Positions 7,163 through 17,293 of a DNA stretch of 64,000 nt are shown here, in pieces. Position 1 is the stretch's first letter. Each line of letters opens with the position of its first letter. A program made the position numbers and the translations under genes. Source of the stretch: Parapedobacter lycopersici. GTDB lineage: Bacteria > Bacteroidota > Bacteroidia > Sphingobacteriales > Sphingobacteriaceae. Below the pieces are notes generated by a model. The model worked only from the letters and a program-made list of their open reading frames with translations. It was not told where the DNA came from and made no database searches. Location of the stretch: positions 1-64,000 of the forward strand of contig NZ_JAMSLW010000004.1 in the NCBI RefSeq assembly GCF_024643285.1, read 5' to 3'.

Positions 7163-8626
7163 TCAAATCTTATTCCAAAGTGTTCCCTCTTTACTGTCTT
7201 TAAGTTGGATACCCATCGCACTAAGACCTTCCCGGATACGGTCGGACGCCGTATAATCCTTGTTTTTCTTTGCTTCGTTGCGTAAAGAGATGACCACTTC
7301 CATTATTTTTTCAAAATCGTCCGAATCAGCCTGATCGTCAATCAGCCCCAGCACATCATACACAAAATGTTGCATCAGCAGCTTGATTGCTTCCAGGATC
7401 GGCTCGTCTACAGCCAGTTTGCCGTCATAAATGCTGTTGATCATGCGGACCGCCTCAAACAGTTCGGCGATCAGCACCGGACTGTTGAAATCGTCGTTCA
7501 TGGCCGCATAACAACGGTCCCTTAACTCATCGATCCGGATGTCCGACTTTTTGGCGGTCGCCATCAGCTTGGGCAGCAGCGCCATGGCATTCATCAGCCG
7601 CCGGTATCCCTTATCTGCCGCATCAAGGGCCTCATTGGAAAAGTCGAGCGTGCTCCGGTAATGTGCCTGCAGCATAAAAAACCGCACAGCCATGGGAGAA
7701 TATCCCCGGTCGAGCAGCGGGTGGCTGCCCGTGAACAGCTCTGCGGGCAAAAATCCGTTGCCGGCAGATTTCGACATGCGGGCACCGTTAACGGTGAGCA
7801 TATTGGTGTGCATCCAGTATTTTGCAGGCTGCGTATGGTTACAGGCCTGCGACTGGGCAATTTCATTGGTATGGTGGGTAGCGGCCAGGTCCATTCCCCC
7901 GCCGTGGATATCAAACTGTTCGCCGAGGTATTTGCTGCTCATTGCCGAGCATTCGATATGCCATCCGGGGAACCCAATGCCCCACGGTGAAGGCCACCGC
8001 ATTATGTGTTCGGGTTTCGCCTTGATCCACAGGGCAAAGTCGAGCCGGCCCCGCTTTTCGTCCTGCCCGTTCAGTTCACGGGTGTTGTTCAGCATGTCGT
8101 CCAGCTTGCGATTAGTCAGGATGGTATAATTATGTTCCCTGGTGTATTTCTCGACGTCAAAATAAACGGTTCCGTTTACTTCGTATGCGTATCCGTTGGC
8201 CATGATCTGCTTGACCATTTCGATCTGCTCGATGATGTGACCGGTGGCCGTTGGTTCAATGCTTGGCGGCAGCGTGTTAAAGAGGCGCAGCATGTCGTGA
8301 AAACCAAGGGTATACTTTTGCACGATTTCCATCGGCTCCAGTTTTTCCAGCTTGGCCTTTTTGGCAAATTTATCGTCCCCTTCGTCGTTATCGCCTTCCA
8401 GGTGGCCGGCATCGGTAATGTTGCGTACGTAGCGGACTTTATAGCCGAGGTGAAGCAGGTAACGGAAAATCAGGTCGAATGAAACAAACGTCCGGCAATT
8501 GCCCAGGTGCACATCACTGTACACCGTCGGCCCGCATACGTACATCCCTACGAAGGGGGTATTTAACGGTTCAAATTGCTCTTTTTTTCGTGTTAGCGTG
8601 TTGTATAAAACCAGCTGATGATCCAT
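7163..8626 (-). CDS. cysS: Cysteinyl-tRNA synthetase
   Basis: The 487-residue class I synthetase shows the zinc-binding CGPTVY near residue 31, the HIGH-type signature HLGN at 40-43, and the KMSKS loop as RMSKSAGN. The domain GFPGWHIECSAMSSKYLG is diagnostic for CysRS. It charges tRNA-Cys in the cytoplasm. Length is normal for the family. It lies between der and the NTF2-like gene on the same strand. Confidence 0.97.
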   Translation of the reverse strand: MDHQLVLYNTLTRKKEQFEPLNTPFVGMYVCGPTVYSDVHLGNCRTFVSFDLIFRYLLHLGYKVRYVRNITDAGHLEGDNDEGDDKFAKKAKLEKLEPMEIVQKYTLGFHDMLRLFNTLPPSIEPTATGHIIEQIEMVKQIMANGYAYEVNGTVYFDVEKYTREHNYTILTNRKLDDMLNNTRELNGQDEKRGRLDFALWIKAKPEHIMRWPSPWGIGFPGWHIECSAMSSKYLGEQFDIHGGGMDLAATHHTNEIAQSQACNHTQPAKYWMHTNMLTVNGARMSKSAGNGFLPAELFTGSHPLLDRGYSPMAVRFFMLQAHYRSTLDFSNEALDAADKGYRRLMNAMALLPKLMATAKKSDIRIDELRDRCYAAMNDDFNSPVLIAELFEAVRMINSIYDGKLAVDEPILEAIKLLMQHFVYDVLGLIDDQADSDDFEKIMEVVISLRNEAKKNKDYTASDRIREGLSAMGIQLKDSKEGTLWNKI

Positions 8627-8688
8627 GTGGGCGAAAATACAAATTAAAGCTGAAAGCCGGGAGAACCCGGCCCGCCGGAAACCGTAAC

Positions 8689-9990
8689 TTATTTCTGACG
8701 AAAATATAACTGGATGGGCACTCCCTCGAAATCAAAATGTTCGCGGACCTTGTTTTCCAGAAACCGGGCATACGGCTCTTTGATGTATTGCGGCAGGTTG
8801 CAGAAAAATGCAAACATGGGTGATTTACCGGTCAATTGGGTAATGTACTTGATCTTAATGTACTTGCCCTTGGTCGCTGGTGGCGGGTACTGCTCAATGA
8901 TGGGCAGCAGCACATCGTTTAACCGGGAAGTCGGGATTTTCTTCACTTTATTCTCGTACACCTTGGCAGCGGCCTCAACGGCCCTGAAAATACGCTGCTT
9001 CTGTGTTACGGACGTGAAAATAATCGGGACATCGGTAAAGGGGGCTATTTTTTCACGGATAAGATCCTCGAACACCTTTGTGGTCTTATGATTCTTTTCA
9101 ATCAGGTCCCACTTATTAACCAGGATGACCACACCTTTCCGGTTCTTTTCGGCCAGGTGGAAAATATTGACATCCTGTGCCTCTACGCCTTCTGTGGCAT
9201 CGAGCATGAGGATGACGACATCGGAATCTTCCAATGCCTTGATCGTGCGCATAACGGAGTAAAACTCAATATTCTCCTTGACCTTCGCCTTACGGCGCAA
9301 CCCGGCCGTGTCAATCAGGACGAAATCATGGCCGAACTGGCTGTATGGGATGCGGATGGAATCGCGGGTGGTTCCGGCGATGGGTGTTACAATATTCCGG
9401 TCCTTTCCGATAAGCACGTTAATCAGGGAGGATTTCCCGACATTGGGACGCCCGACGATGGCGTATTTCGGCCGCTCGTCCTCCACCTCCTCTTCAACGA
9501 TAAGGTGCTCGGCAACATCATCCAGCAACTCCCCTGTTCCGGAACCGGTGATGGACGACAGTGGATAGATTTCACCCAATCCAAAACTATAGAATATGCT
9601 GGCCTCCTGCTGCAGCAGCGGGTGATCTACTTTGTTGACAACTACAAATACAGGTTTCTTGCTGCGTCTCAGCACATCGGCAATGTCGTCGTCCAGGTCG
9701 GTGATTCCGGTCGTCACGTCAACCATGAACAGGATCACGGTTGCCTCATCAATGGCAATACGCACCTGTTCCCGGATGGCCGACTCAAATACGTCTTCAG
9801 ACCCGTGCACGTAGCCTCCGGTATCCACTACGGTAAATTTCTTGCCGATCCATTCGGCCTGCCCGTAATGCCGGTCGCGGGTGACGCCGCTGAAATCGTC
9901 GACAATGGCTTTTCTGCTCTCCGTCAACCGGTTGTAGAGCGTGGATTTTCCGACATTGGGACGTCCGACAATTGCGATAATATTTGCCAT
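8689..9990 (-). CDS. der: Ribosome biogenesis GTPase Der (EngA)
   Basis: The 433-residue protein has two tandem GTPase domains, each with a P-loop [10 protein letters not shown] (near residues 8 and 178), switch-region DTGG/DTAG motifs and NKVD/NKWD specificity motifs. A KH-like C-terminal domain follows. Der is essential for assembling the 50S subunit. A TAnnTTTG box at 10053-10060, next to the end of the upstream gene, suggests that der has its own promoter. Confidence 0.97.
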   Translation of the reverse strand: MANIIAIVGRPNVGKSTLYNRLTESRKAIVDDFSGVTRDRHYGQAEWIGKKFTVVDTGGYVHGSEDVFESAIREQVRIAIDEATVILFMVDVTTGITDLDDDIADVLRRSKKPVFVVVNKVDHPLLQQEASIFYSFGLGEIYPLSSITGSGTGELLDDVAEHLIVEEEVEDERPKYAIVGRPNVGKSSLINVLIGKDRNIVTPIAGTTRDSIRIPYSQFGHDFVLIDTAGLRRKAKVKENIEFYSVMRTIKALEDSDVVILMLDATEGVEAQDVNIFHLAEKNRKGVVILVNKWDLIEKNHKTTKVFEDLIREKIAPFTDVPIIFTSVTQKQRIFRAVEAAAKVYENKVKKIPTSRLNDVLLPIIEQYPPPATKGKYIKIKYITQLTGKSPMFAFFCNLPQYIKEPYARFLENKVREHFDFEGVPIQLYFRQK

Positions 9991-10052
9991 ATTGAATACG
10001 TTTGCCGGGCCGTGGTGCGTGGTATTGTTCCATGCGCCCGGAATATAAAACG

Positions 10053-10060
10053 CAAAGGTA
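10053..10060 (-). promoter_or_regulatory. -7 promoter element for der
   Basis: Minus-strand TACCTTTG matches TAnnTTTG exactly, 63 bases before the der ATG. No good TTG lies at the expected -33 position, so the assignment rests on the -7 box. Confidence 0.4.
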
Positions 10061-10072
10061 AGATAATTTATA

Positions 10073-11590
10073 CTACCCCTCTCGAATAAGCTTCAATATA
10101 TCGTCCAAATAAGTACGTTCGTTGGCCAGTCGGGGCACCTTGTTCTGGCCGCCGAGTTTTCCACGTACTTTCATCCAGCGGTAAAAAGTGCCAGCCGGAG
10201 CCTGGTGGATCACCGGAAAACGGAGCGCCATGTCGTTAAACCGCTTGGCATCATAATCTGAATTGACTTCGCGCAGTGTAGTATCCAGCACCTGGCAGAA
10301 GGCATTAAAATCAGCCGGTTCCGCTTCAAATTCAATAATCCATTCGTGTGCACCGGCCTGCTTTTCATTAAAATACACCGGACCTGCGGTATAGTCCCGT
10401 ATGGTGGCGTGCGTGGCATTACAGGCCTTTCGGAGTGCATCATCGGCATTGTCTACGATCAGCTCCTCGCCGAACGTATTGATGTATTGTTTGGTACGCC
10501 CGGTAATCTGTATGCGGTAGGGATTCAGGCTGACAAACTTAACCGTATCGCCAATCAGGTATCGCCAAAGCCCGGCATTGGTGGAAATGATAAGCGCGTA
10601 GTTTTTATTTAACTCGACTTCATGAAGACCAAGGGTCCTGGGGTGCGCATCGTGCAGGTTTTCCAGGGGCAGGAACTCGTAATAAATACCATAGTCCAGC
10701 ATCAGCAGCAGGTCTTCCGAATCAGACCGGTCCTGCAGGGCAAAATACCCTTCGGACGCGTTGTAATTTTCCAGGTAGTACATGCTGTCTGAGGGAATCA
10801 GCTTACGGAACTGCTCCCGGTAGGGTTTGAAACTCACGCCACCATGGCTGTAAAACTCCAGGTTGGGCCATACCTCCAGGAGGTTGTCCTTTCCGGTGAT
10901 TTCCAGTATCCGTTTTGCCAGCACCACATTCCAGGTGGGTACGCCGGCCAGGTTCGTGACGTTTTCCCGAATGGTTAGCTGTGCCACGGTTTCTATCTTT
11001 TCCTCGAAGTTCGGATTCAGCGCAATTTCCAGGTTCGGTGTCCGATGAAATTCGGCCCAGGACGGCAGGTTGCGCAGGATGATGGAAGAAAGGTCACCGT
11101 AATAGGAATCCGAATTAAAGCTATTGATCTGGGAGCTTCCGCCCAGCACAACGGATTTACCCGTGAGTATCTTTGTGTCCGGGCGGTTATGGCAATAGAC
11201 CGACAGCATGTCTTTGCCGCCCTGGTAATGGCAATCCTCCAGCGCTTCCTCGCTTACGGGAATAAATTTACTCCGGTCGGCTGTCGTACCGGAGGATTTG
11301 GCAAACCATTTGATATCAGAGGGCCACAGGATGTTCTGCTCTCCCCGGATCATGCGGTCGATATATGGCTTTAGGCTGTTGTAATCCTGTATGGGTACCC
11401 GCTCCCGGTAGTCTTCGGGGGTCAGAATGGAGTTGTAATCGTACTTTTTGCCCCATTCCGTAGCTTCAGCTGTGGCAATCAGGCTTTGGAACCACTCTTC
11501 CTGTACTTCATGTGGATATTTCATGAAAAGCTCGATCTGGTGGATACGCTTCTTCATGATCCAGGTGAAAATCGAGTTGATTATAGCCAT
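10073..11590 (-). CDS. GH3-family acyl-acid amido synthetase-like protein
   Basis: The 505-residue protein belongs to the GH3 branch of adenylate-forming enzymes. An N-terminal [14 protein letters not shown] loop resembles the ATP-binding motif, and the conserved [12 protein letters not shown] and [16 protein letters not shown] segments are diagnostic. Plant GH3 enzymes join amino acids to jasmonate or auxin. The bacterial substrates are unknown, though an acid is presumably activated with ATP and joined to an amine. It sits between lptB and der, all on one strand, with gaps of about 80 bases. Confidence 0.88.
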   Translation of the reverse strand: MAIINSIFTWIMKKRIHQIELFMKYPHEVQEEWFQSLIATAEATEWGKKYDYNSILTPEDYRERVPIQDYNSLKPYIDRMIRGEQNILWPSDIKWFAKSSGTTADRSKFIPVSEEALEDCHYQGGKDMLSVYCHNRPDTKILTGKSVVLGGSSQINSFNSDSYYGDLSSIILRNLPSWAEFHRTPNLEIALNPNFEEKIETVAQLTIRENVTNLAGVPTWNVVLAKRILEITGKDNLLEVWPNLEFYSHGGVSFKPYREQFRKLIPSDSMYYLENYNASEGYFALQDRSDSEDLLLMLDYGIYYEFLPLENLHDAHPRTLGLHEVELNKNYALIISTNAGLWRYLIGDTVKFVSLNPYRIQITGRTKQYINTFGEELIVDNADDALRKACNATHATIRDYTAGPVYFNEKQAGAHEWIIEFEAEPADFNAFCQVLDTTLREVNSDYDAKRFNDMALRFPVIHQAPAGTFYRWMKVRGKLGGQNKVPRLANERTYLDDILKLIREG

Positions 11591-11671
11591 ACGTTCATAT
11601 TAGCTTTCGGTTATCGGCATTCAGCCCCGGTTTCCGGCTGCCAGCGGTTTTTGCTGATGCCCGGTGGCCGG

Positions 11672-12406
11672 TTAAAGTTTTTTTCTTCTTAACTCAAAAT
11701 TCCGCCCGAGGTAAAATTTCCGTGCCATTTCATTTGCCGCGATTTCCTCCGGGGTGCCGGCCAGCATAATTTTGCCTTCCGTAAGCAGGTAGGCCCTATC
11801 GGTAATGGACAGCGTTTCCTGCACATTGTGGTCGGTAATCAGGATACCGATGTTGCGGTGCTTGAGCTTGGCAACGATCGACTGTATTTCCTCCACAGCG
11901 ATGGGATCGACCCCAGCGAAGGGTTCGTCCAATAGGATAAAATTCGGATTGGCAGCCAGCGCCCGCGCGATTTCGGTGCGGCGGCGCTCTCCCCCTGACA
12001 GTAAATCGCCCCGGTTATGGCGAACCCGGTTCAGGCTGAATTCGGCCAGTAGTTCCTCCAGTTTTTCTTTTCGTTGCGCTTTATCCGGATAGTGGATTTC
12101 CAATACCGCCATGATATTGTGCTCAACCGACAGTTTCCGGAACACAGACGCCTCCTGTGCAAGGTAGCCGATTCCTTTCTGTGCCCGCCGGTACATGGGG
12201 TCCTCGGTGATTTCCTCGCCATCGAGGTATACATGGCCCTCGTTGGGTTTGATAAGCCCTACGATCATGTAAAACGAGGTGGTTTTGCCTGCCCCGTTAG
12301 GTCCCAGAAGCCCGACAATCTCACCCTGGGACACCTCAAAAGAAACGTCATTAACCACGGTACGCTGTCGATATTTTTTTATTAGATGTTCCGCTTTGAG
12401 TATCAT
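11672..12406 (-). CDS. lptB: LPS export ABC transporter ATP-binding protein LptB
   Basis: The 244-residue ABC ATPase shows the Walker [10 protein letters not shown] (about residues 34-42), the signature LSGGERRR, Walker [13 protein letters not shown] and switch histidine in ITDHN. The fused-looking start [20 protein letters not shown] and the GERRR form are typical of LptB. It powers extraction of lipopolysaccharide from the inner membrane together with LptFG. The other lpt genes are not in this window. Confidence 0.93.
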   Translation of the reverse strand: MILKAEHLIKKYRQRTVVNDVSFEVSQGEIVGLLGPNGAGKTTSFYMIVGLIKPNEGHVYLDGEEITEDPMYRRAQKGIGYLAQEASVFRKLSVEHNIMAVLEIHYPDKAQRKEKLEELLAEFSLNRVRHNRGDLLSGGERRRTEIARALAANPNFILLDEPFAGVDPIAVEEIQSIVAKLKHRNIGILITDHNVQETLSITDRAYLLTEGKIMLAGTPEEIAANEMARKFYLGRNFELRRKKL

Positions 12407-12508
12407 GTATTGATGGTCTCTTATTTTTCGTAACCGGTTCGCTGTGTGTTGCTGTTGCGATGCCTGCTGCTCATTCCGTACACGGGCATCTGTATGCTGT
12501 TTCTCCTG

Positions 12509-14209
12509 TCAGATTCTGATGTCTTTCAGGTTAAGTTGCAGATTTCGCTTATCGCGCCATATATTTTCATCCACCGTATAGCAAACGTCAAACGGTTTGC
12601 CTGCATTAATCAAATCGGCATAAGCGCCCAGTCCGAAACCAATGCATTCAAAACTCACATTGCCGGCCTGGGTAATCGCTAATTTGAGGTGATTGCCGCC
12701 CACCACGGCAGCACCGCCGCAGGCCTGCACCTGCCTGCTTAAAAACAAAGGTGCCTCATTCTGCGGACCAAACGGCTCAAACTGCCTCAATATCCGAAAA
12801 AATTTTGCATTAATATCGGTTAATTTCAACTCTGCCTCGATGGTAAATTCCCTTTGCAGCATGTGCGGCAGGATACTGGCCGACACGACATCCTCAAACC
12901 GCTCCTGGAACAACGGGATATTCTCCAGCGGCATGGTCAGTCCGGCCGCATACTTATGCCCACCGAATTGATCGAGCAGATCACTGCACTCACGCAGTGC
13001 CTCATATAGGTCATATCCGACAACGGACCGTGCAGAACCGGCGACATGTCCATTGGTTTGAGTGAGCACCACGGTAGGCCGGTAATAGCGTTCTGTGAGC
13101 CGCGAGGCGACGATACCGATCACGCCTTTGTGCCAATCGGGTTTAAACACCACCGTAGTCATCCGGTTCCGGAGCATTTCATCCGAGTCAATGATGGCCA
13201 GTGCCTCTTCCGTAATCCGCAGGTCGAAATCCTTCCGCTGGGAGTTCTGCACGTCAATACTGCTGCTGAACCTGGCGGCGTCCTGCAGGGATTTGGCTGT
13301 CAGTAATTGTACCGCGTCCTTGGCGTGATCTATCCGGCCGGCGGCATTAATGCGCGGCCCGATCTGAAAAACAATATCGTTAACGGTAAAACTGCTGTTC
13401 CGGTTATTGGACAGATCAATAAGGGACTGCAAACCACAGCAGGGGTTATTATTCAGTTTTTGGAGCCCATAATAGGTGAGTATCCGGTTTTCGCCGGTGA
13501 TGGGTACAATATCCGAGGCTATGCTCACGGCCACGAGATCCAGGTACTGGTAGCACAGCTGGATATCCATGCCGTTTTTGAGGATAAAGGCCTGCACCAT
13601 TTTGAAGCCGATGCCGCATCCGGAGAGTTCCTTATACGGGTAGCTGCAATCGGCACGCTTGGGGTCCAGTACCGCAACGGCATCAGGCAGTTCCTCTCCG
13701 GGCAAATGGTGGTCGCCAATGATAAAATCGATCTGCTTTTCCCGGGCATAGGCCACTTTATCCAGCGCCTTAATGCCGCAATCCAGTGCGATGATCAGGG
13801 AGAAATCGTGCTCGGCTGCATAATCAATGCCCTGCCGGGATATACCATAGCCTTCCGCGTACCGGTCGGGCAGGTAGTATTCCAGACGGGAATGGAATTG
13901 CCTGAAGAAGTTATATACGACCGCGACCGCAGTCGTGCCGTCCACATCGTAATCCCCGTAAATCAGCACCTTCTCGTTATTGCCGATCGCCTGCTCAATG
14001 CGGGCGATTGCTTTACTCATATCGCGCATCAAAAACGGGTCGTGCAGTGCAGACAGGTCCGGACGGAAAAAGCCCCGCGCCTCACCGAAGTTACTGATAC
14101 CACGGTTAACCAGCATATCGGCCAAAACGGTGTGGATGCCCAACTCCGCCTGGTGCCGCTGTGAGGTCAGTGGATCATGACACGATGCTATTGCCCATCT
14201 TTTTTGCAT
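12509..14209 (-). CDS. recJ: Single-stranded-DNA-specific exonuclease RecJ
   Basis: The 566-residue DHH-family nuclease has motif I DYDVDGTTA, motif II DCGIKA, the DHH motif in GDHHLPGEE, and the DHHA1 motif GGHKYAAG. It degrades 5'-ended single strands in recombination and mismatch repair. The ATG at 14209 (MQKRWAIAS) is preferred to an upstream in-frame GTG at 14221, because it fits the usual RecJ N-terminus (KW followed by a helical lead). The start codon lies beside a divergent promoter box. Confidence 0.95.
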   Translation of the reverse strand: MQKRWAIASCHDPLTSQRHQAELGIHTVLADMLVNRGISNFGEARGFFRPDLSALHDPFLMRDMSKAIARIEQAIGNNEKVLIYGDYDVDGTTAVAVVYNFFRQFHSRLEYYLPDRYAEGYGISRQGIDYAAEHDFSLIIALDCGIKALDKVAYAREKQIDFIIGDHHLPGEELPDAVAVLDPKRADCSYPYKELSGCGIGFKMVQAFILKNGMDIQLCYQYLDLVAVSIASDIVPITGENRILTYYGLQKLNNNPCCGLQSLIDLSNNRNSSFTVNDIVFQIGPRINAAGRIDHAKDAVQLLTAKSLQDAARFSSSIDVQNSQRKDFDLRITEEALAIIDSDEMLRNRMTTVVFKPDWHKGVIGIVASRLTERYYRPTVVLTQTNGHVAGSARSVVGYDLYEALRECSDLLDQFGGHKYAAGLTMPLENIPLFQERFEDVVSASILPHMLQREFTIEAELKLTDINAKFFRILRQFEPFGPQNEAPLFLSRQVQACGGAAVVGGNHLKLAITQAGNVSFECIGFGLGAYADLINAGKPFDVCYTVDENIWRDKRNLQLNLKDIRI

Positions 14210-14216
14210 ATCTTTG
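14209..14216 (+). promoter_or_regulatory. -7 promoter element for the MBL hydrolase gene
   Basis: TATCTTTG is a full match to TAnnTTTG. The nearest TTG (14191-14193) is only 15 bases upstream, so the -33 element is weak. The gene begins 112 bases downstream. The box abuts the divergent recJ start codon. Confidence 0.4.
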
Positions 14217-14327
14217 CACACTTACGATTGTGTAAAGATACAGTTTGGGACGGTATTTACCTAACATAGGCATGCCTGCCCCTACTCCGGATTGTGTAAC
14301 ATACAAGCGTTCAATACCATATAAAAA

Positions 14328-15101
14328 ATGCAAGCATATTCGTTATACGAGGGTTCGTTTTCTGTTGATACATCGAAAAAATTCGTCCCATTCGATCCTG
14401 GCAAGCATGATAAGAAGGACCGTCCCGGTTCGCTCTTTATCCATGTACACCCGTTTTTGGTGGCTTCCGATAACGGACTGATTTTATTGGATACCGGTCT
14501 GGGATTCACCGACGATAACGGGGAGCTGCTGCTGCATAACAATATACGGAAATTGGGATATGAGCCCAATGACGTACGGTATGTGCTGATGTCGCACCTG
14601 CATAAGGATCACGCCAGCGGTATGGTAACGGAGAACGAAGGCGCTTTCCGCCTGGCGTTTCCCGAAGCAGAATATATCATCCAGCGCGGGGAATGGGAGG
14701 ATGCGTACAGCGGAAAGTCGGACTCCTATAAAACCGAAATATTTGATGTATTGCAACGAAGCGGCAACCTGCTGCTTGTGGAAGGGGACGGCATGCTGAA
14801 CACCGAAGTAAGTTATGAGGTATCAGGCGGACATACCCCCCACCATCAGGTGTTCCATATCCGGACACAGGGTGAACATTTTTTCTTTGGGGGCGACGAA
14901 GCCCCGGAACCGGAGCAGTTTTTTCGGAACTTCGCCGCGAAATATGATTTTGACGGACGGAAGTCGATGGCGCTCCGGCAGCAGTACTGGGAGCAGGGAG
15001 CTCCGGAAGGATGGGTGTTTTTCTTCTATCACTCTACCAATATCGCAGTCGGCCGGCCGGAGTTAAAGGAAAATGGGGACTATCGCATTGTTGAAGCATA
15101 G
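14328..15101 (+). CDS. MBL-fold metallo-hydrolase (lactonase/glyoxalase-II-like)
   Basis: The 257-residue protein has the metallo-beta-lactamase motif HLHKDH (about residues 89-94), with later ligands in SGGHTPHH and GGDEAPEPEQ, so a two-zinc site is intact. The layout, starting with a long N-terminal strand and DTGLGF before the motif, resembles AHL-lactonase-like hydrolases. There is no signal peptide. The substrate cannot be assigned. It stands alone between recJ and khtT. Confidence 0.85.
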   Translation: MQAYSLYEGSFSVDTSKKFVPFDPGKHDKKDRPGSLFIHVHPFLVASDNGLILLDTGLGFTDDNGELLLHNNIRKLGYEPNDVRYVLMSHLHKDHASGMVTENEGAFRLAFPEAEYIIQRGEWEDAYSGKSDSYKTEIFDVLQRSGNLLLVEGDGMLNTEVSYEVSGGHTPHHQVFHIRTQGEHFFFGGDEAPEPEQFFRNFAAKYDFDGRKSMALRQQYWEQGAPEGWVFFFYHSTNIAVGRPELKENGDYRIVEA

Positions 15102-15137
15102 GCTGACAGCCATATGAAGTATCACCAAATTAAGTCG

Positions 15138-15145
15138 TATCTTTG
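15138..15145 (+). promoter_or_regulatory. -7 promoter element for khtT-khtU
   Basis: TATCTTTG is a full match to the Bacteroidota -7 consensus. It lies 28 bases before the khtT start, and no clear -33 TTG is present. Confidence 0.5.
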
Positions 15146-15173
15146 TAAAATTCAAATTTAGGGAGAGACAGTT

Positions 15174-15653
15174 ATGTCAATTGTAAGAGAATCGGACCTT
15201 ATTGGTATAGGAAAAAAATACCAGATTGAAACGGACGCAGGCGACAGCATGGTCGTGGTGATCCATGACGATGGCCGGCGCGAACTCTATCGCTACGATC
15301 AGGAGGAAAGCGAATCAAAATGTGTGATGACGCTCTCCGACGAGGAATCCAGGCAGGTGGCCGGAATCATCGGTGGCCTATCTTACAAGCCAAAAGCGCT
15401 TGAAACCATCGAAGTTGCATTGGACGACCTGATTATTGAGTGGTACAAAGTGGAGGGACATGCTTCCAGCGTTGGCAAAACAATTGGCGACCTGGAAGTC
15501 CGCCAGCGCACCGGTGCATCCATCATTGCCGCAATAAAGGAAGACGACACCATCATCAATCCGGGGCCGAACTACTCCATTACCGCAGACACCACGTTGG
15601 TTGTTGCCGGTAAGCGAAATCACATCAAGCATTTAAAAGAGGTTCTGCAGTAA
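15174..15653 (+). CDS. khtT: KhtT-like regulatory subunit with RCK_C (TrkA-C) domain
   Basis: The 159-residue soluble protein has an N-terminal KhtT-type domain ([18 protein letters not shown]) and a C-terminal RCK_C domain at about residues 75-155 ([20 protein letters not shown]). RCK_C domains bind nucleotides such as cyclic-di-AMP and gate K+ transporters. It precedes khtU by 25 bases, the usual arrangement for a two-part K+/H+ antiporter. Confidence 0.9.
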   Translation: MSIVRESDLIGIGKKYQIETDAGDSMVVVIHDDGRRELYRYDQEESESKCVMTLSDEESRQVAGIIGGLSYKPKALETIEVALDDLIIEWYKVEGHASSVGKTIGDLEVRQRTGASIIAAIKEDDTIINPGPNYSITADTTLVVAGKRNHIKHLKEVLQ

Positions 15654-15678
15654 AATAAAATAGGTTAACGGAAACCGT

Positions 15679-16932
15679 ATGTCGCATACCCTGATATTAG
15701 AAGTAGGAATTGCCGTTGGCTTGGTAGCGTTGGTTGGACTGATTTCCAACAAGCTCCGCTTTTCGGTCATCCCCTTCTTTATCCTGATCGGGATGGTACT
15801 GGGTCAGCATGCGCCGCAGGTTGGCAACATTGACCTGACGTTTACCGAAAGCAAACCCTTCATTGACTTTATGGGGCGCCTCGGTGTATTGTTTCTGCTC
15901 TTCTACCTGGGATTGGAGTTCTCCGTGGGCCGGCTCATCAAATCCGGAAAATCGATTCTTTCGGGGGGTACCTTCTATGTGATCCTGAACTTCTGTTCGG
16001 GGTTGCTGATCGGCTGGCTGATGGGCTTGCCTTTTAAGGAAACGATGGTGCTGTGCGGTATTATGACCAGCTCTTCAACGGCCATTGTAGCGAAGGTGCT
16101 GACCGACCTGAAGCGTACTGCAAACCCGGAAACGGAGGTGATTATGGGTATGATCATGTTTGACGACCTGTTCATAGCCATGCACATTTCCTTTCTGTCG
16201 GGATTGATACTGACAGGCAGCAGCTCGTTCTGGACCGTAGCGGGTACCTCACTGCTTGCGCTGGGGTTTATTCTGGCGTTTCTGATCCTGGGCCGGAAAC
16301 TGGTACCGGCGATCGATCGCATACTTCAGGAGAAGTCATCCGAGATATTTATCCTTGTCATTTTCGCATTGCTCTTCATCGTTGCCGGATTTTCGGAAAC
16401 CATTCATGTGGCGGAAGCCATCGGGGCATTAATGGCTGGGTTGGTACTGGCCGACTCACAGTACATCAAGCGCATTGAACAGATGGTGTATCCCTTCAAG
16501 GATTTCTTTGGCGCCATGTTTTTTTTCAGCTTCGGACTTTCAATTGATCCCCTGTCGCTTGGCGGATCAGTCTTATGGGCAGCTGTAGCAGCCGGCGTTA
16601 CGATACTGTGCAACGTTGCTTCGGGTTTTTTTGCTACCCGCTTTTCGGGATTGAAAAAGAAGACTGCGTTCGATATCGGGTTTACCCTGTCGGCGCGGGG
16701 CGAGTTTTCCATCATCATGGCCAACATTGGAAAAGCCGGGAAACTGCTTCCGGTTATCCAGTCATTCGTGGTGGTATACGTATTAATTTTATCGATCGTT
16801 GCGCCGTTGCTGACCAAGGAGTCGCGCAATATCTGGAGTGCCTTATTCGGCAAGGATAAATCGACGCAAAAACCGGTAAAAACCTTAAGCGATTTAACGC
16901 GGGGGCAACCGCAGGATAATCCGCCTACATAA
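15679..16932 (+). CDS. khtU: K+/H+ antiporter KhtU-like (CPA2 family)
   Basis: The 417-residue integral membrane protein has about 12 hydrophobic segments. It carries the CPA2 hallmarks LFYLGLEFS (helix 3) and SSTAIVAKVLTDL (helix 5), plus FDDLFIA. Unlike KefB/C it has no fused C-terminal TrkA domain, which is supplied by KhtT. It exports K+ in exchange for protons, supporting pH and osmotic balance. Its last 8 bases overlap the end of the convergent SufT-like gene. Confidence 0.9.
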   Translation: MSHTLILEVGIAVGLVALVGLISNKLRFSVIPFFILIGMVLGQHAPQVGNIDLTFTESKPFIDFMGRLGVLFLLFYLGLEFSVGRLIKSGKSILSGGTFYVILNFCSGLLIGWLMGLPFKETMVLCGIMTSSSTAIVAKVLTDLKRTANPETEVIMGMIMFDDLFIAMHISFLSGLILTGSSSFWTVAGTSLLALGFILAFLILGRKLVPAIDRILQEKSSEIFILVIFALLFIVAGFSETIHVAEAIGALMAGLVLADSQYIKRIEQMVYPFKDFFGAMFFFSFGLSIDPLSLGGSVLWAAVAAGVTILCNVASGFFATRFSGLKKKTAFDIGFTLSARGEFSIIMANIGKAGKLLPVIQSFVVVYVLILSIVAPLLTKESRNIWSALFGKDKSTQKPVKTLSDLTRGQPQDNPPT

Positions 16933-17236
16933 AGCCCAGTTCCAGGCGGGCGACATCACTCATCATGCTTTTATCCCAGGGAGGGTCAAACGTCAGTTCC
17001 ACCAGCGCCTGCTTAACGCCTTCAACCTCGCCTACTTTACGTTGTACTTCATCGATGATATCCCCTGCCACCGGGCAGCCGGGTGCCGTAAGTGTCATGA
17101 CAACTTTTGCCGTGCCATCTGCTTTGGTAATCAATTCATAAACCAGGCCCAACTCACAGATATTAACCGGGATTTCAGGATCGTAAACCGTTTCCAATAC
17201 TGCCTGGATATCAGGGGCCAGCTTTAATTCATCCAT
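16925..17236 (-). CDS. SufT/PaaD-type iron-sulfur assembly protein (MIP18 family, DUF59)
   Basis: This small protein of about 103 residues carries the DUF59 signature DPEIPVNICELGLVY and the reactive TAPGCPV motif, followed by VELTFDPPWD. MIP18-type proteins help mature Fe-S proteins in the cytoplasm. The ATG at 17236 (MDELKLAPD) is preferred to an in-frame start at 17245. It stands alone, overlapping khtU tail to tail by 8 bases. Confidence 0.88.
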   Translation of the reverse strand: MDELKLAPDIQAVLETVYDPEIPVNICELGLVYELITKADGTAKVVMTLTAPGCPVAGDIIDEVQRKVGEVEGVKQALVELTFDPPWDKSMMSDVARLELGFM

Positions 17237-17293
17237 GATGATCATGTGTTCCTCCGTTATTTAATTCAACAAATTTACAGCTTTATTTTCAAA

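Noticed and set aside
9088-10089. 333-codon open frame opposite der
   Set aside because: It lies antisense to a certain gene. Mirror frames of this type follow from codon use, and its composition is not protein-like.
13307-14164. 285-codon open frame opposite recJ
   Set aside because: Antisense shadow of recJ with no recognisable domain, signal or promoter.
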